DNA of 64,000 bases, taken from the NCBI GenBank assembly GCA_019096065.1, contig JAGUCH010000002.1, positions 4,228,501-4,292,500 on the forward strand, in the 5' to 3' direction. Made by a program: the position numbers and the translations under genes. The notes under the pieces were generated by a model that had not been told where the DNA came from, did not search any database, and worked only from the letters and a program-made list of their open reading frames with translations. Below are positions 62,866 through 64,000 of this stretch, piece by piece. The DNA comes from Paracyclopina nana. Lineage: Eukaryota > Arthropoda > Copepoda > Cyclopoida > Cyclopettidae. Position 1 is the stretch's first letter. The number at the start of each line of letters is the position of its first letter.

Positions 62866-63914
62866 AGGGCGGGGGTCAGGCCTTGAATCGAGTGGTGGGG
62901 AACAACAAGACCTGCAATTGGGTGTTCGAGAATGGAGAGGTGTGTGGCAAGACGTTTGCCAAATCGTACAACTTGGTCGTTCACATGAGGATGCACGAGG
63001 ACGTGAGGCCGTTCGGATGCAGCTTCTGCGACCAAACATTCAGGTTCAACTAATCGAAATACCTGTCGAGGGGTAGATTTAGAATATCTTGTCCTAGGCA
63101 AAAGGCTCATTTACAAAGGCACGAAACCACTCACGGGGTCGGAGTGAAGGTGAACAGGGGCCAAAATGCGGCTCAGCGGCGGAAACGGAAGCGTTCTCGT
63201 GGAGCGACCAACAGTGGGGGAAGTTCAGGCCCACAAACAACCACTGTGACACTCAGCGCAAACCTCCAACAACGTCTGGCACGAGTCTCCGAGCAGTTTG
63301 GCACAGCCTCCAAAGGCTCGGATGTGGATGACGAAGACGAGGAGGACGAGGACGAGGACTTGTCCGTCAACCATTCCGGAGGAGCCATCAAAAGCTACTC
63401 CAAGCGAAAAGCGTCCTCCGAGGACAAGAGCGACCTCGAGGACAACGACGAGGATATGGAGGACGAGGACCACGTGACCAACGAAAGCAAAACCACTGTG
63501 ACCATCGAGGCCACCTCCAACCCCGAAGTCTTTCAGTCCTCCTACGTGGACGTTCAAGACGAGGTGACCGACCTCCGAGACGAGGACATTATCGAGGCTG
63601 TTCCTGGCACCACTGTGGTCATGACCTGTGGTGTCACCGCGGCCTCCAGCTCTACCACCGTGTCCACCGTGGACGCTGTCACCGCGGCAGTCAACGAGGC
63701 CATCAAGGATATGGAGTATGACGCCTCCGAGGTTGACAATGTCCGCGTCGAGGCCCAGCCCGAGGTCACTCACTCCAACATGTCCCCGGAATCCTTGACG
63801 GCCATTTCTGGAGGCTCCTCGCCGCAACCTCCATGTTCAACGGCCGAGGAGGTCGATGCCGAGGACAAAAGCACGGAAATGATGTCCAACTTGTTCCACG
63901 ACGAGGACAAATGA
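60839..63914 (+). CDS. Glutamine-rich C2H2 zinc-finger transcription factor
   Basis: Exons 60839-60947, 61089-61303, 61410-62720, 62769-63043 and 63098-63914 join in phase, giving about 908 aa. A long Gln/Ser/Thr/Val-rich region, typical of Sp1-like activation domains (ITLSSLPQSAIVTSSGSTLL, VQLQMKGGGTQTLQLQSLQG), covers residues 1-590. A polyglutamine run encoded by CAG/CAA lies at 62832-62867. Two zinc fingers follow from Cys594: the first has unusually wide cysteine spacing (CNWVFENGEVC ... HMRMH), the second is canonical (CSFCDQTFRQKAHLQRHETTH) and is split by the last intron. Then come a basic KRKRSRG nuclear signal and an acidic tail (DDEDEEDEDED). The role is DNA-binding transcriptional regulation. 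The exact orthologue is not certain. Confidence 0.85.
62832..62867 (+). repeat. CAG/CAA trinucleotide run encoding polyglutamine
   Basis: About a dozen glutamine codons in a row inside exon 4 of the zinc-finger gene, potentially length-polymorphic. Confidence 0.75.
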
Positions 63915-64000
63915 GGAAACAGCACAAAGTAGCATTTCGGCTCTTTTGGCCACCTTCTGGCCTCTTTCGACCGCATACCTATCTAGCCTGGCTTAATTAG

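Overview
This is an animal nuclear genome window. Nearly every gene is split by short introns (often 45-60 bp) with GT-AG and some GC-AG boundaries, and the proteins are metazoan: an alpha-1,6-fucosyltransferase, a novel-type PKC kinase, a synaptotagmin-like double-C2 protein, an SLC18B1-type transporter, a CAP/ponsin-type SH3 adaptor, a Tret1-like sugar transporter, NCOA4, and the ciliary docking protein ODAD3/CCDC151. The Tret1-like gene and the compact layout suggest an arthropod or another ecdysozoan. ODAD3 implies motile axonemes, for instance in sperm. I cannot name the species. Exon models were built by hand from splice sites and checked for reading-phase continuity. Database assignments are from memory of the families.

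Layout. 0-3.4 kb: two tandem minus-strand FUT8-like genes, the first running off the left edge. 4.1-9.4 kb: a PKC-like kinase with a long disordered N-terminus and no visible C1 domain. 11.7-25.6 kb: a synaptotagmin-like gene whose 9.6 kb third intron holds a nearly 8 kb CACTA/EnSpm-like DNA transposon (14292-22198). The transposon has 16 bp perfect terminal inverted repeats, subterminal repeats, and two divergent intact genes: a 957-aa transposase and an unrecognised 884-aa protein. 26.3-28.1 kb: SLC18B1-like transporter. 28.2-31.1 kb (minus): SoHo plus three-SH3 adaptor. 32.2-39.2 kb: one or two unrecognised genes, including a 5.1 kb coiled-coil/RS-like exon. 39.5-40.3 kb (minus): a small unrecognised gene. 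40.6-42.0 kb: a probable secreted peptide precursor with signal peptide, repeated dibasic units and one-repeat-per-exon structure, carrying a Tc1/mariner-type MITE in an intron. 44.3-46.3 kb: sugar transporter, convergent with PDZ exons. 46.3-49.5 kb (minus): PDZ exons and an NCOA4-like gene. 50.3-51.0 kb: small cysteine-rich membrane or secreted protein. 52.8-54.4 kb: unrecognised 247-aa protein, followed 66 bp later by ODAD3 (54.5-57.7 kb). 58.8-63.9 kb: CpG-rich promoter, a 5'UTR intron with a MITE, and a glutamine-rich C2H2 zinc-finger protein.

The genes do not form one pathway; this is an ordinary mixed gene neighbourhood. The most unusual items are the intact two-gene transposon, the putative peptide precursor and the C1-less PKC-type kinase.
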